Positions 35,390-46,655 of a stretch of 64,000 bases of DNA are shown here, piece by piece. Each line of letters begins with the position of its first letter. Position 1 is the first letter of the stretch. Made by a program: the position numbers and the translations under genes. The stretch is from positions 608,456,677 to 608,520,676 of the forward strand of contig NC_081405.1 of assembly GCF_030272615.1 (NCBI RefSeq). Reading direction: 5' to 3'. Below the pieces are notes generated by a model. The model saw only the letters and a list, made by a program, of their open reading frames with translations. It was not told the DNA's origin and made no database searches. Source of the stretch: Cryptomeria japonica (taxonomy: Eukaryota; Streptophyta; Pinopsida; Cupressales; Cupressaceae).

Positions 35390-36600
35390 TCTAATTCCAA
35401 GAGGAATTTGTAGCACCAAAATCAGGTACAAACCCATTTCTAGCATTTGAGTCACTCTTCTTCACCCTTGTCTTCTTCATTTGATATTTGATCTCTTCTA
35501 GTATCAATTTTCTTTTTCCTTTATCATTTTTTTGTACATTCTTTCTCTTATCTTTTAGAACCTTCCTATTCACATTCTTCCTCCTACAGAATCTTGCAAT
35601 GTGACCAGATTTGTTCCAATTGTAGCGCACAACATTTCTCTGACTAGGCATGTTATTCCCTTGATTTTTTTTTATCTACACTAGTTAGCAATATGGAAAA
35701 ATCTAACACATGCATAGCATCTAACGTTCCTTCTATTGAAAGAGTTATTTTCCACAATTCTACATTCAATTAATTTATGACCATACTTATTACAATTGAA
35801 ATACTAACCAGAGAAGGATGGACCATTATAATTCATTTTATATCTGTATTGACTAGCCGTATGACCAAATTTAATACAAACAAAATAGTTACCATTGAAC
35901 TTATGATCATTAGGTTACCTTACCAGAGGCCTTTTAGATTTGTTCTTCTAATGTTGAGACTTAGGATTGCCTTGACTAGATCCATAGCTTTCACCTTTCT
36001 CAAATCCAAGTCCTCGCTTGTCATCTTCACTCTTCTGACTTTGCAGCAGCTCATCAAACTTAGGTGAGCTAATCTTGAACTTCTCATTGTACTCATCTAC
36101 AGTAGAAATTTCATCCCTAAGAGTGATAACCTGCCTTTCAAGGTCTTGTTCATTGTTCTTGGATTGCACCAATTCAAGCTTCAACTGATCATTCTTACAA
36201 TTAAGTCTATAGCATTCATCAAATATATCTTTCAGGGATTTGTTAAGACTCTCTTCATTCTTCTTTCTTCCTTCAATCTCCTTTGTCAACCTCACCACTT
36301 TAGATTCCATCTCATTCTTCTAGACTGCATTATCCCTAGCAAGTTTCTCACATTCTTCTATCTTCTCTTTTAAGGCTTGGTCATCTATGCTTTGGCTTTC
36401 TTTCTCCTTTATCTTATCAACACATTCATTTCTCTTTTTCCTAGACTTTTTCAGTTAACATTTTAGTGACTAAATGAAACTCTCAATATCCTTAAGATTC
36501 ACTTTCATTTGCCAGACCTCTTCTTGGGCTTGATCAAGATCCTCAAGTGCCACAATAAGTTGATGTTGAAGACTATCCCAATCCATTGAATCTCCTTCCT
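35390..36600 (-). pseudogene. gag: Retrotransposon Gag with coiled coil and four zinc knuckles
   Basis: Minus strand, from about 36590 down. A Glu/Lys-rich coiled-coil part comes first (WDSLQHQLIVALEDLDQAQE, then LTKEIEGRKKNEESLNKSLK, ECYRLNCKNDQLKLELVQ, EQDLERQVITLRDEISTVDE). DELLQSQKSEDDKRGLGFEK follows. Then come four CCHC-type knuckles spaced 25-35 residues apart: FVCIKFGH (first Cys lost), YFNCNKYGHKLIEC, CYACVRFFHIANxC and RYNWNKSGHIARFC. A basic tail (RRKNVNRKVLKDKRK) ends the frame near 35391. Stops and a frameshift inactivate it. Pol is not found further down. A related gag lies in the 43.6-52.4 kb element and another at 61.7-62.4 kb. Confidence 0.75.
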
Positions 36601-36654
36601 AGATCCTCCTCAAGCTATTAGACTTCTTTAGAGGGACTACGCTTTTATACCAAT

Positions 36655-37690
36655 TATTTGAATCCAAGAACACTAAGAGAGGGGTGAATCAATGTTCAAC
36701 AATTTTAAACCTTATTAAGATGATCCTTGAAGCACTTAATGCAAATTAACAAAAGAGAAGCACAAACACATAAAGTAAATATCCACAACACCATGACACT
36801 AAGATTTTTATAAAGAAACTTGGTTAAGGGGAAAACCATGGTGGGGATGAGACCCACAAGATGAGTATACTCAAATATATTTAAGTTTAACAATAGAATG
36901 CACATGAATTCAAGCACACTGCCTAGAGCTCACTACTAAAAAACAAAAAGGGCTACAACACCGGGAAGACTCGCTATCTTACAATATCTTTAATAAAATA
37001 TAATTGGACTTTCTGAATTGAAAAACAACATCTACAAATTCCAGAATATAGTTTTGGTTAAGTACAAAACACTTGCTTTATTAGACTTCTTTGCAATATT
37101 TCAGAGCACAAATGCTTCACTCACACATGAAACTATGTACAATCATTTATAAACACTTTCCACATAACCACTGATATTATAGATGATCATATTCATTTGT
37201 CTTATATATCGGCAACATGAAATTTGGTCTTCTATATGTTGGCTTCAAGAACACTATAAAATGATGAAACATGTATACATAGTCAGCTCAATCCAAACTC
37301 CAATGCATATGTGAACCAAAAAAGAATTGTCCACACACCACCAAAATATCGGTTAAACATTCTTGATCACAAAAAAAATACCAAAATTATTCCTCCAATT
37401 TCGTACAAGGATCAACTATCCAACTCGGCCATACCACATTGTTCAACTCAAAAACCTATACACCGGATCTTCTAACTCACGTGTTGATCATAACCTAAGG
37501 CTAAGATTCTGGAATAAGGTACTCCATACATCTACCTAACTTCCTCTAGCTCTACAATACTAAATATTTAACAAAAATGAAATGGCAACCAAAATACTAC
37601 ACTCTGTCAAATACTCTGCACTAACTTACTGAACTTAACCAAATCTTCACTCTAACTTCTGGTAGAATTAGATCACACACTGCGGATGAG
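36655..37690 (-). repeat. Probable LTR of the minus-strand element
   Basis: The sequence beside the gag start (AACACTAAGAGAGGGGTGAA, from 36672) matches the 3' end of the LTRs at 43594 and 51257 (AATACTAAGAGGGGGGTGAA). ATACCAATTATTTGAATCC at 36646 marks the decayed primer site (ATACCA is the complement of TGGTAT). About 150 bases further on, GGGGAAAACCATGGTGGG-GA corresponds to the GGGAAAAACCATGGTGAG of the other LTR. The outer boundary near 37690 is a guess. Confidence 0.5.
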
Positions 37691-37726
37691 ATAACTAACT
37701 TAGGCTGCTAGCAATAATAACACAAA

Positions 37727-38110
37727 ATGTCTTGTACAATGTTACTTGCCAAAAAAAAGGCAATCCAACACCAAGTGGAATGGGACGTGTTGCTAGGGAT
37801 GATAATATCAACGATTGCTAAAAAATCAATGGCCTTAGAGAAAACTACTAGTAAAAAGGTAGAATTTAGAGGAGCACTATGCGGAATATACATGGGGATG
37901 AATATTGCTACCTAGAGAACTCATCTAGAAGGTGACTCAATGCTAGTAATTAATGCTATTCAAAAGAATCAAACACCTAATTGGATGCTAGCGGGATGGT
38001 TATATTTGACCAAGGAATTTAGAGGTGAATTTAAAGAATTTAAAATTAGTCATATTTTTAGAGCGGAATGATTTGGTAGATAGGTGTAGCCAAGCGAGCA
38101 ACTAAATTAG
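37727..38110 (+). pseudogene. Third orphan RNase H remnant (RVT_3)
   Basis: GNPTPSGMGRVARDDN (the G-N-P-G-x-(A/S)-G-x-GG-V-x-RD pattern) is in one frame. KVEFRGALCGIYMGMNIAT and THLEGDSMLVINAIQKNQTP follow in a second, then NWMLAGWLYL and KISHIFRAE, the start of the HIxREAN-x-xAD motif. Asp of EGDS and Glu of the helix survive. Frameshift and stop inactivate it. It lies between a copia-type LTR and non-coding DNA with no RT nearby. Confidence 0.6.
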
Positions 38111-40579
38111 AAGGATAAAGTTAAAGGAAAATTTATAATCTTGGCCAAGGTAGTGGGATAAAGTAGACATATTTGGATGGTTGATAGGATTGGTTGTATT
38201 GGCATCAATCTAAGAAGGCAATGATGACAAGAATTTTCAATCACATTAATGATTCTGACAACAAGTGTCTCAATATATGAGATATGACATTTTAAGATCG
38301 ATATCTTCATACTTACGTGTTATGACTTAATAGTGGAGGACGATTGAATATTTCAAAAACTAAGATCATTAATTGCTCATTGAGTCTGCTACATCCTTTG
38401 ACAAAAGTGGTGGCAATAGATAATAATAATAAATAAATAAAATAAATGTGGGAAGGTGACAAATAGGCTAGCAAATAGAGATGGAAAAATAGTGGGTTAG
38501 GCATTATATATAGGTTGAGATTTTGGCTTAGGTGGTGCTCCCTAGACAACTCAACAAAGGGGCATACGTTTAAAATAATTATTTGTAAAAGTATGGATGA
38601 AACAGTATTGAGTTTGATTCTAGTAATTTTCTATGAGATATGATAGCAAGGATAGGACAATCATAAGATGGGTAATTAATTTTAGGTGATGTGAAAGGGT
38701 GGCCAAGGAGGAAATAATTCCTACATAAATTAAAATCAATTATTAAATATCAATCCCAATTCCTCAGGGGCAGTGTACTTCAAATAAATCAAATAGAATT
38801 AATGGACTTTAGAAAATATTAAAAATCTAAATTCTAATTTAGAAAAATCTCAAGATTTTTAGAAATAAGTTGAGTAAATTAGGAGGGCGAAGTATAGTTG
38901 TTGGGTCAACCATTGCAAATAAGAGAAATGGAGACCCCTATAAGACAAACTTCAACAAAAATAAAAATGGATTTTCTAGTCGAGATCAAGTAAAAATTGC
39001 TAAAAGTCCTTAGCCATCATGATCACCCATTAGTTCTTCATGCGGTGAGGGTCATTTTGGGTGATGAGTTTTTATAGTATATCATAAATATCGAGTCAAA
39101 ACATATATATCTTCCATGTTTCTTGCAATTTCTATGGACCCGAGTGTTAGTAAAGAAAAGGAAAGACTATAATGTGAGAGGGTCTTTAAATGTTAGGTTC
39201 TAGAAGGTATTGAAGATGTATTGATGAATATATACACCCAAAAATGCATTCAAATGACAAAGACTTCTATGAAATGCATCTCAATTTCCCTAATTCCCCT
39301 TAGTCCTAATTTAATATGAGGAGACGTATCAAGATAATTGACATGTGACGAGAAAATAATTAGAGATTCTATTGAACTGGATGTAGGATAGAGACAGATG
39401 AAGATCCTAAGTGGATAAAATCATATGTCCGACTAGAGGGGCTTGAATGGGAAATGCAAGTAGATGATATTCTTTGTGGCAATGTGATTAATGTGACAAG
39501 TGGATGACTTCAAGGTTTTGTTAGAGGTCAGATAATATTTGTTATAGGCTGTTAGGTTTTTGTTTAAGATGTGATGGTTTCATATGTGAATATCTAGACA
39601 GAGTTAGGGTGATAATAGATCTAATTTTGTATTGTGGGAAACTCTTTTAGTTTTTTGAAGACTTATGTTATATGGACTTTTCTAACATTTTTGAATTACT
39701 ATAATGGGAGCTAGCCCATCCAACAATTTATCTACCAAAAAAGTAATACATGCCCTTGAATTAGAATAATCATATCATGAATATTCTATAATGTTAGATA
39801 CACTTTCTAGAAGTTTTTTTTATATTATATTAACCCTTTATAAAAAATTAATGGTTTTGTTGGAATATTACATTAAGGTTGCCTAATTTTTCCATTCTTT
39901 AAATGTCCTACACAACATTATACATTGTAATTTTTCTCTTGTATATATTGGACCTCATATAATATGATATTTATCACGAATTTACCCTAAGTTATAGAGA
40001 ATTCCTTGTGTCTCATTTGGTATTAAAGTACCATAACAGTCTCTGTGTACATGATCTCTATAGTAGTTCATGGAGATTAATGTTGAATATTGTATGGATA
40101 TCTGATAATGTACAAATGTGGCATTGAAGGATGATACCAACATTGCAGGAGGATTAAATTTTTTTTCCCTTATTTTTTTCTATTTTCTACTTCTTATCTC
40201 TTTTCAATTCATATAGTAAGAATTAATCTATAAGCCACCAAATTTTAAAAAAATAAAAAGATAGAATCATTGAAAATAAATGTCAAGAGAATGTGTTTCA
40301 AGAATTTGCATGTCACTTAAATGTTATAGGTTATCTTATCATATATTATTTAGTGCATTATAATTTTTTTACTAGAAAATAGAAGAAATTTTATATTTAT
40401 AGAAGTGTAAAGGCTAGAATATAGTTTATAAATTTACATCATGAGAAAAATCATTCCTTGATTGTTGTTTGGTATTAAATATATCTAAAAAACAAATTGG
40501 CATGGGAAGAGTGAGTAAGGCTCACAAAACTTATGAAACAAGAAAGGGGGATTAAGAGATATAGCCCTATTCATCAATA
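38111..40579. other. Non-coding AT-rich DNA, nothing recognised
   Basis: No family motif in any frame, no paired terminal repeats and no RNA gene. Confidence 0.4.
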
Positions 40580-42090
40580 ATCTCCTCATGTTCCATTTTC
40601 CATGAGGATGAGGCACTAATCCTTATTACTCTTTCTTATCCATAATTCAATCTATTAGGACATTTCTTATTTCTCTTTTTCTAAATCTTGTTTTTCTACT
40701 ATCATTACCTCCATAACTATTTCTTACATAAGATTTGTATTGACCATTAATAGGTCATCAATTTCACTCTCAAGGTATTTTTTCCATTCCCTATTTCTTT
40801 CACATCCTATGTAGTTGTGTCGGGCCTCTAACCTATTAACCTTGTCATTCAGGTCCTCGAATTATATGGCTAACGCATGCTAGTCTTTGAACTCTCTAGT
40901 AGAACACAAGAATTACACTCTTTTGTTTCATCACCCCCATAATTCTTAAATTTATTGATTCCTTAAAGTTCTTCATTAAATTTATTCCCTACCAAAGAGA
41001 AACAAGAGAAAAAAGCTTTAGGAACTAGGTTGATGATTTTATCTTTGGTTTCTTCACTATGCTCAACTTATTTGCATTTAACGTTGAATCTTTCGATAGA
41101 TCTTCAGTTATACCTTTAATTGGGTCTTTACCTATAACCTCAAGAATATTAGTAATAGTGAAAATATTAGCCAAACTAGAAAACTTTTATTCTCTCAAGG
41201 AAGTGGTTGTTTACTCCTTGGCAAGCTTACTATAAAAAATATCAATAGTAGGGGAAAAAGAAACAATAGGGCTTCTTTCAAGAGACCTAATCAATCTTTT
41301 AAATTTACCCCACATAATCTTAGGGTCTGATCTATTGAGAGTAAAACTAGGTTTTTTTTCTCTCTCTAGGAGTCAATTTAGGACCAATCTCAAACGCAAG
41401 TAATCATGTGCCATAGCATAGGGTAAATTTTTAATTCTTAGGAGAACATATGATGAAAAATTTCATAGCAAAAAACCATGAGAGGAATATGGAGAAAGAT
41501 ATTTAAGGAAATTTTTCCTGTTTGATATGATAGGAGGAGGACTTTGGTCATGGTCCTTAAGAGAATTATGGGGTATAGTCGTATTGTGTTTGGGAGTATT
41601 ATCTAGGCAATAATTATACATGGCACAAATCAATCCCGTAACAATGGGTAAACCCATCAAAATTAAATTTGTCAATGGATAGAAAAAATAAAAAAATAGA
41701 TATTTAATAGGTTTATGATTCATTAAGTGATTAGGAAGGGGAAAATAGTACCAGTGGATAGTAGAAAATCAACTCTTCAACATGAAGTATTTTATCAGGT
41801 GATAGTTGATGGCTCACATGGTGGAAAAAATCTTCTCTACTAATTCTATTATAATATCATTTTGACCTCTCACCATCCCCTAGGAATGGTGTAATATTCT
41901 CCTCATAGGTCTTCTTTTGACTAATATGGGGAGACTTTTCACCATCCCACTTCAAACTAGTTACTTGTAAAACTAGCTCTTTTGAGATCTCTATTTTAAC
42001 ACGACCTTCTACCACTATCACATTATTCTATCTCCTCATAAACTAGGACAAGAGGTCTTCATCACTATCTATCATGATTCTAAAAGATGA
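40580..42090 (-). pseudogene. Eroded unidentified coding region, ORF1-like
   Basis: Minus strand, 42090 down, linked open segments: MIDSDEDLLSQFMRR, then VEGRVKIEISKELVLQVTSL with KWDGEKSPHISQKKTYEENI, then NFLKYLSPYSSHGFLL, NFSSYVLLRIKNLPYAMAHD, REKKPSFTLNRSDPKIMWGK, FKRLIRSLERSPIVSFSPTI and DIFYSKLAKE. A weak coiled-coil end reads NLEDLNDKVNRLEAR (about 40840). Order and length recall ORF1/gag-like proteins of LINEs. The region at 6.36-7.6 kb ends in a similar helix but I could not align the two. No named domain is recognised with certainty. Confidence 0.3.
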
Positions 42091-43588
42091 GGTCATTCCT
42101 CCTTTATCAAATATGTCGCACACTTAGGTATTATTTTCTAGGGATACATATAATATGGGTTCAACACACATACATTGGCCCCCATGAATGAAATTTTCTC
42201 ATAGCTAATACTGGACAACTCAAAGCTTCCATGACACAAATAGAAAAAATAGAAAATGACACAATTTATAAATCTTTCTGAAAAAAGATTAATATGCAAT
42301 CTCATGGCCACCAAAAAAATTATTTTTCCTTTCTATATTAGATTTGTAAAGTGTAATTCATTTTCCTTTTTGGGTATGTGCGGGATCATGAGGGGCCAAA
42401 AAGTGACAATATTCTGACTAAAGTCCTAATTGATTGGATGATTGAAAAATATCTATAACTTTCAAATGATATCACATTTTTTGAATCTAAAATATGTGTC
42501 ACATTTTGTGCTTCGTATACTATAGAATTAAAAAAAGAAAAATTGAATTTCATAAATTTTTTACCAAGTTATGATAGTCAGACATATGAGTTTTTATATT
42601 TTTAAAAAGGTAAAGTAAAAAATCATAATTAATTATTTATTTAAAAAAATACAGAAAAAAGTGTCACATCTATACACGAGTCTTCTACTTATATCTAAAA
42701 TCTTATAAAAAAATATTAGGATTTGATTATGGTTAGGGTGGTCAGACAAACACCTGCTTCTTATCTTTTTCTTGAAATTTTAGTACTATTGCATTGAAAT
42801 TTCAAGTTTTCATAAAATAGATTTTGTTTTTTCAAAAAACAATTAGTATCTTAGAAACTACTTTAAATTTTCTACAGATTCTATTCTTACAAATTTTTGA
42901 AATAATGTTTTTAAATTATTCAATTTTTTATGTCAAGTAGCCTAAGTCTATTTTTTTGATTTTCATTGCCACTTAAGGGCCTATTTGGCCCACTATGGTC
43001 CTACACATATCCTTTTTGATCTCTCACATTCTCATTCTTCCTTAAGTAGTAATAATTGTAGGAGGTCATTTTCAATGTTTTATCTCACTTATTCCCAATT
43101 TGGAGAGAAATAGTATGTATGAAGATCTCCTACAAATGAACTATAGTATCAATTCATTCATCAATATTCCACCCCTCTTTGTAATTTTTGTAACAAACAT
43201 CAATTCACAAAGTCATTTTGTTCTTCATATTACACCTCTACTTCATAAATCTTATGATATTCGACACACACCACATGAATTATAATATCAAAATTTAAAT
43301 TTCTCTGCATAGTTAATAAATCCATCTTGTCTATCATTGCAAAAACCATTTTTAATATGATATTGGATGTCTCCTTCATTAATCAATATTTCCAATATTT
43401 TAATTTTAATCTCTATTTTTCTAAAGCATACACAAATTTATCACCTTCCCTAAAGGAATGTATGACCTCTCAATTAGGTATTGAATTGAGGAGTTTTTTA
43501 CTATTTTTAATATAGTTTTTAATCCACCAAGAAGTAGAAGTAGTTGACTTGATGAAGGGTGATCTCACGATACTAGGTTACATAGTTT
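42091..43588. other. Non-coding DNA, nothing recognised
   Basis: AT-rich, no motif. Its right edge GGCAT (43589-43593) is the target duplication of the next element. Confidence 0.45.
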
Positions 43589-43593
43589 GGCAT

Positions 43594-44729
43594 TGATAAA
43601 TACTAAGAGGAGGGGGTGAATTAGTATACCCAAAAACTTAACCAAACTCTTAAGCAGTTTAAGTGCAGTCCGGTATAGTAGACTAAATAATAAACCGGTT
43701 AAAACACAAACAAGCCAAATAAAAAATAAAGCATTCACCCACATAAGCACAATCACCATAACACAAGATGTTTTGACGTGGAAACCCAAATGGGAAAAAA
43801 CACAGTGAATAAGACTCACAGGCCAAGTATCTGTAGAATAGTAACCAGACCAGTTAAGGTCAGACTGATTAAGGCCTTACATTGTTCTTCACCAGAATAG
43901 TTCTTGTTAGGAATCTAGATCTTTGTTAGGAGATAAGTCCTATTAAAGACTACCTTGTTAGAGGATTTTAGATCCACAACTATGAACCACCTTGTTAGAG
44001 GATTTACAATAGGCTTGGCTGGGCCTACCCAATTAAGGGTTTCAGACTTGTAGAAGATATCATTAATCAACAAGTGAATGATCTAGACAGTAGCACAAAA
44101 TGCTTGATTAGATCCTTGGCAACTCCCTGTTAATGCATTCCAGTATTATTTCAGTCTTCTATATTTTCACACTCTCTATCTTTGTTATGTGAGACCTTTT
44201 CACTCACCGACCTTATCTTCGTTCGCACACTTCAACCCTTCTAAAACCCTAGACATGATGTCCTCATATAGGAACTTGATTTCATGTCGGTCCAATAAGA
44301 TTAGACTACACTTTCCTAGGTACAGTGCATCTAGACATATTTGGTAACATGACACAGAAACATCGTCATAGTGATGGTGGATGATAACTCATCACACATT
44401 ACAATTATACTGGTTAACAAAGTATACTGATTACTAGTTAACAAGTGAAGACTGGAAAATTGGAACATAGTGTTTTGATATCAAAAGATGTAACTATCGC
44501 TCAGGGTCTTCATTCCGCTTGAGATCTTCATACAACCTGGGGTCTTCAATCTTGCTTTGATCGGTAAGCATCTTCTGAAAAACACTAATAGTCTTCAATA
44601 AATAAAGACTACACATTTAATGATATACAATACCGGTTGGAACAACTATCGGTTGAGAATAACTCATACATCAAATAAGTGTGTGTCCATCAATGACAAT
44701 CACAACTAAACATTATCAAAATACCAACA
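43594..44729 (-). repeat. 3' LTR of the 8.8-kb element
   Basis: 1136 bp. It matches 51257-52367 along its whole length; a 24-base extra segment around GTATACTGATTACTAGTTAA (about 44415) explains the greater length. CG-to-TG/CA differences are frequent between the two copies. Confidence 0.88.
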
Positions 44730-44741
44730 ATCTCCCCTTTG
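44730..44741 (-). promoter_or_regulatory. Polypurine tract of the 8.8-kb element
   Basis: Read on the minus strand, CCAAAGGGGAGAT directly precedes the LTR start TGTTGG. Confidence 0.75.
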
Positions 44742-45371
44742 GCATTGTTGGCAACACTTAGGAAAATTTTGACATCTGAGTGCTTACAAAACAAAAATAG
44801 ATGCCATAATTAAAATTACTCCCCCTAAGGATATACACTACACCCTTTTGCAAAAATTACATGTGCATGAGAATTTCAATACTACATACTACTCCCAAAA
44901 TTTTAATTGTACACTACTCCCCCTTTGCCAACAATGACAAAGTGATGCAAAATATACCCATTTTGCATAACATAAAAATAAAGGATATGTTTATGTTAAT
45001 GAGTAAAACTTCTCAAAAAGAGATTTAAAGTTTTCCATAAAAGTCTTCATGTCTAAAGATCATGGCTCAAGAAGTGAGCCAACAATTTTACTCTCGGTCT
45101 TCATCTGGAAGGCTAATTCTTCCATTGCATCAATGGTGCTCATCTCCTGTGTTACAATAATAGCCTCCAAGTTCAAGAAAAACTTCTGAAGAACCTGTAA
45201 TTTTGGCAATAGGAGCAACAAAAGTTCCTGCAGATCTTTAGTCTGATTGCAGACCTCAAAGTCAAGTTTTCCAATCTGATGTTGATAAGTATGAATAGTT
45301 TGTCCATAGGCTATGAACAGATCATAGGGCAGTTTGAAGTTGCTGATATACTTCTATAACTCCGATTGTAA

Positions 45372-46655
45372 GTGAGTGTAAAGAGGAAAATCGAACCCTA
45401 GGTGTTCCCCCGACTCCAAGGAGAGAGAAAGGAGGTCACTAGGATTGACGGTTTTCACTTAGGAGAGACTTTACATTCAAAAGAGGGGTTGAAACTCACA
45501 AGATCCAATCCCACACAATGCAAGATTGAATTCTAAATGAGTTTCAAGGGTTGAGACAGCAAGGATACCCTCTTTTGTAAAGAATGTAGATAGAAGGATT
45601 GAACTAGGAGTATATGTAAAGTAAGAAATATTAGCTTGTAGACGAAGATAGGGACACGGGATGAAGCTACAGACCTAAAGTTAGTAGTAAAATGTCGAGA
45701 CGATGTTGTCCTGCAAGTTTGAGCGAAAGTTGACGGGATGATGGCACCCAGAGTGCACACGGTCCTCCGAAAAATCTGCGAAATGAAGGGGGATCTGTTC
45801 ATCTTTGCACAAGGATTCCAGATCTTCAATTACAGCCACGTACCTGCAACCTACACACAGAAAAGAGAGGATGATTGGGGGGTTAGGGATTAGGGGTTTT
45901 CCTTCAGGTCAAACCCCGGTTTTGGAATTAACCAAGAAATGAGAATGTTGTAAATGTAAATGTTTGTAATGTAATCAAGTACTGATACCTTGTTGTAAGA
46001 ATGTTTGTATTCTTACATGCAAAGGTGTAATGAATGTTGTATGTTGTAGGTGATCTCCTCTTCAATGGTTGAATCCTTGTCATGAATGAAACAACTAGCC
46101 TTGAATGGAGACCTAGAATGCTCAATTGCTTGAAGGAATGCTTGAATGCTTGAATGCTTGAATGTTTGAATGTTTTCCTATCGCTTCCGCCTCTTGCACA
46201 TATATGTTTTTCCTTCTTTTTTTTTTTTTACTACCCTTTTCCGGGAGGAGAAATGTAGTTTATATACTTGTCAAGTAGGGTTAGGAGACTGATTTTTCCG
46301 ACCTTAGGCTGACCTAGGAACATTATTTTCCAAATTGCAAACTTGAAGACCCGATGCCCAACAAGAGACCGGGCCCAAAATAGGGCCAGGGACCAGGGTG
46401 CTAGGTGCCATGTTCCTGAGGGACCAGGGCACTAGGGGCCATGGTCCTGAAGGACCAGGGTGTTGGGCACCATGGTCCCACCTCCCGGGACAGTAGGGTG
46501 CAAGGAGGATCAGGCCAAGGTGCATAAAGATGCAAGTTTTTGATGTCGTAAATAGGTTTCGGGGTCTCCATTCAGGTTCAACATTGTGCCGCCATCGTGA
46601 AGACCCAAATGCAGTCAAAATTGCAAGTGTCGCAATTTTACGACGCTACAGTGAG
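45372..46655. mobile_element. Solo LTR nested in the accessory ORF
   Basis: A 1274-bp block (45377-46650) starts TGTAAAGAGG, ends GACGCTACA and is flanked by perfect GTGAG duplications (45372-45376 and 46651-46655). It has no internal coding region. Removing the block and one duplication brings the minus-strand accessory frame together without a frameshift, which proves a later insertion. It holds a 9-base repeat (AATGCTTGA, about 46136-46174) and three 31-base GC-rich units (46389-46482). Its family and strand are not clear; recombination between two LTRs of a former full element is the usual origin. Confidence 0.85.
46389..46482. repeat. GC-rich 31-bp repeat, three units, in solo LTR
   Basis: GGACCAGGGTGCTAGGTGCC and two variants follow one another, each ending in a CATG(T/G)TCCTGA-like stretch. 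The local GC content stands out against the AT-rich surroundings. Confidence 0.75.

Noticed and set aside
46304-46618. A 104-codon minus-strand frame rich in Pro and Gly
   Set aside because: It reads through the 31-bp repeats of the solo LTR; repeat-driven open frame, no domain.
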